Source of the DNA: an uncultured Oscillospiraceae bacterium
Lineage (GTDB): Bacteria > Bacillota > Clostridia > Oscillospirales > Ruminococcaceae
DNA length: 64,000 nt
Reading direction: 5' to 3'
Assembly (NCBI GenBank): GCA_910586535.1
Contig: CAJUHS010000002.1
Coordinates: 103,790 to 167,789 of the forward strand
This document shows, piece after piece, positions 61,398 through 64,000 of this stretch. The notes below the pieces were generated by a model, which was not told where the DNA came from, did no database searches, and saw nothing but the letters and a program-made list of their open reading frames with translations. The stretch's first letter is position 1. Every line of letters starts with the position of its first letter. Position numbers and translations under genes: made by a program.

Positions 61398-62681
61398 TCA
61401 GCCGTTGATCTTTGCGGAATCAAGAACAATTTTGCTTGCTTCCGCAACCTTGAGATCTTCCTTGACAGCCTTAACGCTTACTACGGACTTGACCTTTTCA
61501 ACGGTAAGATTGTACTGCTCAGCCATTTTGGAAATTTCCTCCTCAGCCTTTTCATCGGATATCTCAACATTTTCAAGTACAGCGATCTTCTCAAGAGCAA
61601 GTCTTACCTTGACCTGATTTTTAGCCTGATCCTCAAAAGTCTTTCTGAAAGCTGCCATATCCATATTTGTATAAGTCAGGTACATTTCCATATTAAGGCC
61701 CTGCTGTGAAAGACGCATCTCAAAGTCTCTGACCATCTCGTCAATCTTATTTTCAAACATAATCTGCGGGATATCAGCCGTCATCTTTTCGATAAGAGAT
61801 TCAAAAATCTTGTTTTCAGCTTCCATTTCGGCATTCTTGGCAGAACGCTCTTCAAGCTTTGTTCTCATGTCATTTTTAAGCTCGTCAATAGTTTCAAACT
61901 CGGTAGCATCCTTAACAAACTCATCGTCAAGATCAGGAAGCTCCTTAGCCTTGATCTCATTAAGCTTGATCTTGAATTCACAAAGCTGACCTGCGATATC
62001 TTCCATCTGATAGTTTTCGGGGAATGTTACATTAATAGTAAACTCATCTCCGGTGCTTTTGCCAACGATCTGATCCTCAAATCCCGGAATAAAAGTTCCC
62101 GAACCGAGAGCAAGCTCATAATTTTCGTCCTTGCCGCCTTCAAAAGGAACTCCGTCTTTAAAACCTTCAAAGTCGATAACGGCAATATCTCCGTTTTCAG
62201 CGGGTCTTCCCTCAACTGTAACGAGACGTCCGTTTCTTTCTCTGAGAGCCTGAAGCTGCTTATCAATATCCTCGTCTGTAACAGCATTGACAGTTTTTTC
62301 AACTTCTATACCTTTATAACCGGAAATTTCAACCTCTGGCTTTACGGTAACGGTAACTTTAAATTTTACGCCGTCCTCTTTGTTTACAGAATCAACAGCA
62401 ATTTCGGGAGCTGCGATCAGGTCGTAATCCTCATCTTCAAGAACTTTAGTTATATCGGTTCTTACCAAAGCGTTTACAGCATCCTCATAAAAAACGTTTT
62501 CTCCGTAAAGCTGCTCAATCATTTTTCTTGGAGCCTTGCCTTTTCTGAATCCATTGATATTGATCTTTCCTCTGGCTTTCAGATATGCGCTCTGGAGCGC
62601 CTTTTCAAAACCCTCGGCATCTACGCCGATAACAAGCTCATATTTTGTAGCATCAATTTTATTTGTTGAAACCAAACCCAT
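61398..62681 (-). CDS. tig: Trigger factor
   Basis: Trigger factor is the ribosome-bound chaperone and prolyl isomerase. The 427-residue protein has the ribosome-binding signature GFRKGKAPRKMIEQLYG, the PPIase (FKBP) domain with NGDIAVIDFEGFKDGVPFEGG, and the helical C-terminal arms. GGAGGA precedes the ATG. tig-clpP-clpX-lon-engB is the usual protein quality-control order. Confidence 0.97.
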   Translation of the reverse strand: MGLVSTNKIDATKYELVIGVDAEGFEKALQSAYLKARGKININGFRKGKAPRKMIEQLYGENVFYEDAVNALVRTDITKVLEDEDYDLIAAPEIAVDSVNKEDGVKFKVTVTVKPEVEISGYKGIEVEKTVNAVTDEDIDKQLQALRERNGRLVTVEGRPAENGDIAVIDFEGFKDGVPFEGGKDENYELALGSGTFIPGFEDQIVGKSTGDEFTINVTFPENYQMEDIAGQLCEFKIKLNEIKAKELPDLDDEFVKDATEFETIDELKNDMRTKLEERSAKNAEMEAENKIFESLIEKMTADIPQIMFENKIDEMVRDFEMRLSQQGLNMEMYLTYTNMDMAAFRKTFEDQAKNQVKVRLALEKIAVLENVEISDEKAEEEISKMAEQYNLTVEKVKSVVSVKAVKEDLKVAEASKIVLDSAKING

Positions 62682-62706
62682 TTGTAACGTCCTCCAATAT
62701 TAAATT

Positions 62707-62755
62707 GGCTCCGCCGCAAGACACGCTTCCGTAAAGCGGCAGAACCGCCGAAGCC
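62707..62755 (-). promoter_or_regulatory. Structured 5' leader of tig
   Basis: A 7-bp stem (62707-62713 with 62749-62755, one G-U) encloses two small hairpins, GCGG-loop-CCGC and GCTT-TACGG-AAGC, giving a possible three-way junction between the promoter and the ribosome site. I know no matching riboswitch. Confidence 0.4.
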
Positions 62756-62771
62756 TTAAAACACGCTTATT

Positions 62772-62800
62772 ATTATAACATATTTAAAATAATTTTACCA
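62772..62800 (-). promoter_or_regulatory. Extended -10 promoter of tig-clpP-clpX
   Basis: TATAAT (62772-62777) on the - strand is preceded by TG one base upstream, an extended -10. The -35 position reads TGGTAA, a weak match. Confidence 0.6.
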
Positions 62801-62833
62801 TAGATAATGAGACATTTCGCCATTTTATACAAT

Positions 62834-63520
62834 TTATACCACCAACTCAGGGCAAAATTGCACAAAATCGCACGATACCAAATGAAAATTTATACCGTCA
62901 CGCTCTCCGCAAACCGCGTTTTTATGAGATCGGCCGTGAAGATGTCCGTAATAGCACTCCTTCACACCATATTTGAACATCACGTCAAGTATGTCGTAAT
63001 TGCTCTCGTTGCCGTAAACAGGGGGGTAATGCAGAAACACAATTGGCTCAAGCTTTTCTTTTAAAGCCGACTGAATAGAGACCTCCAGTCTTTGAGCTTC
63101 CCTTGCCAGTACCTTGGCGTCTGCGGGAACTTCTGTCTCATTTATCCAGCCGCGAGTACCGCAAATCCCGTATTTTCCATATGGATAATGATTATTGTGC
63201 AGAAATTTTATACTGTCAAAACCGTTTTCCTCAATAAATTTATTAAGCTTTGACAGCGTAGACCACCAATAGTCGTGATTTCCCTTAGAAATAATCTTTC
63301 GACCGTTTAAAGCGTTGATAAAACTAAAATCAGCTCTTGCCTCGTCTAAGTTCATGCCCCAGGAGATATCCCCTGGGATAACGACCAGATCGTTATCCGA
63401 AACCGTTTTATTCCAGTTTTCAGCAAGCTTTTCAACATGGCTGTCCCAGCCGCCGAAAATATCCATAGGCTTATCCACAGAAAGGGACAAATGCAGATCG
63501 GCTATTGCAAATAAAGACAT
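62834..63520 (-). CDS. Metallophosphoesterase
   Basis: The 228-residue calcineurin-like phosphoesterase has the metal motifs AIADLHLS (D-x-H), VVIPGDISWG (GD), SKGNHDYWW (GNHD), VFLHYPPV and CYYGHLHG (GHxH). The family acts on phosphodiesters; the substrate here is unknown. It lies 15 bases after the threonine synthase gene and may share its transcript. Confidence 0.92.
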   Translation of the reverse strand: MSLFAIADLHLSLSVDKPMDIFGGWDSHVEKLAENWNKTVSDNDLVVIPGDISWGMNLDEARADFSFINALNGRKIISKGNHDYWWSTLSKLNKFIEENGFDSIKFLHNNHYPYGKYGICGTRGWINETEVPADAKVLAREAQRLEVSIQSALKEKLEPIVFLHYPPVYGNESNYDILDVMFKYGVKECYYGHLHGRSHKNAVCGERDGINFHLVSCDFVQFCPELVV

Positions 63521-63535
63521 TGCATCACCTGCAAT

Positions 63536-64000
63536 TCAGACAGAAAGCTGCTTCAGAACATAATCCTGCTGCTCTTCCCTTGCAATAATGTCCCTGAAAC
63601 GACGCTCCTTTGTTTTCAAAGCTGCCAGCGACTGCGGTATCTCGTATCCCGAAAGCTCCGCAAGCCTGTCTATCATCTCAAACTCTCCGATATTGAAAGT
63701 ATTGCCGTCTATCGCTTCAAGCACGCTTGCGCTGAACTTGTAGGGGCTCGCCGTAGAAGCGATAACTGTCTTTGTCGTATCGCCCGTCTCCGCACGGTAA
63801 TCCTCGTAAACCTTTACAGCAACCGCTGTGTGGGTATCAAGCGTATATGAGTACTTATCGTATACCTTTTTAATTGTATCCTTTGTAGCCTTGTCATCAC
63901 AAAAACCCGCAGCAAATTCGTCCGCAAGCTTAGCCTTTATTTCGTCCGTGACCTCATATCTGCCCTCTTTTGCAAGAGAACTGAACCACTCTCGTATAAG
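63536..64000 (-). CDS. thrC: Threonine synthase, C-terminal part (5' end outside window)
   Basis: The 154 residues present are open to the window edge. The stretch YTLDTHTAVAVKVYEDYRAE followed by KTVIASTASPYKFSASVLEAI is the C-terminal region of PLP-dependent threonine synthase of the longer fungal/E. coli type, where the DPHTAVG-like and TAHPAKF-like segments lie. The PLP lysine and N-terminal half are outside the window, so the assignment rests on this tail. Confidence 0.8.
   Translation of the reverse strand, partial: LIREWFSSLAKEGRYEVTDEIKAKLADEFAAGFCDDKATKDTIKKVYDKYSYTLDTHTAVAVKVYEDYRAETGDTTKTVIASTASPYKFSASVLEAIDGNTFNIGEFEMIDRLAELSGYEIPQSLAALKTKERRFRDIIAREEQQDYVLKQLSV

Overview
The window reads as chromosomal DNA of a moderately low-GC, spore-lineage Clostridium-class bacterium, most plausibly an Oscillospiraceae/Ruminococcus-type gut or rumen fibre degrader. 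This is inferred from a PolC-type polymerase, SpoIVA plus a SPOCS/LysM spore-coat-type protein, the hisZ/short-hisG pair, AGGAGG-type ribosome sites with frequent GTG and TTG starts, and a mannanase/GH5/alpha-xylosidase set. Almost every gene runs leftward (- strand). I found no tRNA, rRNA, CRISPR array, transposase or phage gene.

Layout. 0-3 kb: accessory genes (aminoglycoside-phosphotransferase-like kinase cut by the window edge, cupin, truncated GNAT, GrpB family, small membrane protein, CPBP protease). 3-8.6 kb: histidine operon hisZ-G-D-C-B-H behind a consensus promoter; hisA, hisF and hisIE are absent. 8.7-20.6 kb: the conserved pyrH-frr-uppS-cdsA-dxr-rseP-(two extra genes)-ispG-polC cluster, linking UMP supply, ribosome recycling, undecaprenyl and phospholipid synthesis, the MEP isoprenoid pathway and replication. 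A leader with two mutually exclusive folds precedes dxr. 20.7-25.3 kb: rsmI, a tRNA/rRNA-type methyltransferase, a TrkH/KtrB potassium channel and a rightward pair of cell-envelope genes. 25.3-33.6 kb: gpsA-plsY-der-DUF512, rpmF-yceD, a P-loop protein, pgi and a penicillin-binding-protein homologue whose three active-site motifs are all altered.

33.7-38.5 kb: tyrA, a divergent XRE regulator/small membrane protein pair with a likely shared operator, then spoIVA and its SPOCS/LysM partner. 38.6-46.3 kb: a plant-polysaccharide region with a rightward GH31 alpha-xylosidase under a CcpA/LacI-type operator, and a leftward unit of ECF S component, GH26-CBM35 lipoprotein and GH5 enzyme. 46.5-53.8 kb: tex, a decayed XRE gene, dCMP deaminase, yerC-methyltransferase-hslO, lysA and a nucleotidyltransferase. 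53.9-55.9 kb: three short accessory genes each preceded by a copy of a roughly 104-bp repeat with inverted ends. 56-64 kb: the protein quality-control group tig-clpP-clpX-lon-engB, a metallophosphoesterase and the end of threonine synthase.

The most interesting non-coding signals are predicted RNA structures: the dxr attenuator-like leader, an interleaved (pseudoknot-type) pair of stems just before clpP, and a hairpin that buries the ribosome-binding site of the GH26 gene. These come from reading complementarity by eye; no folding or database search was run.
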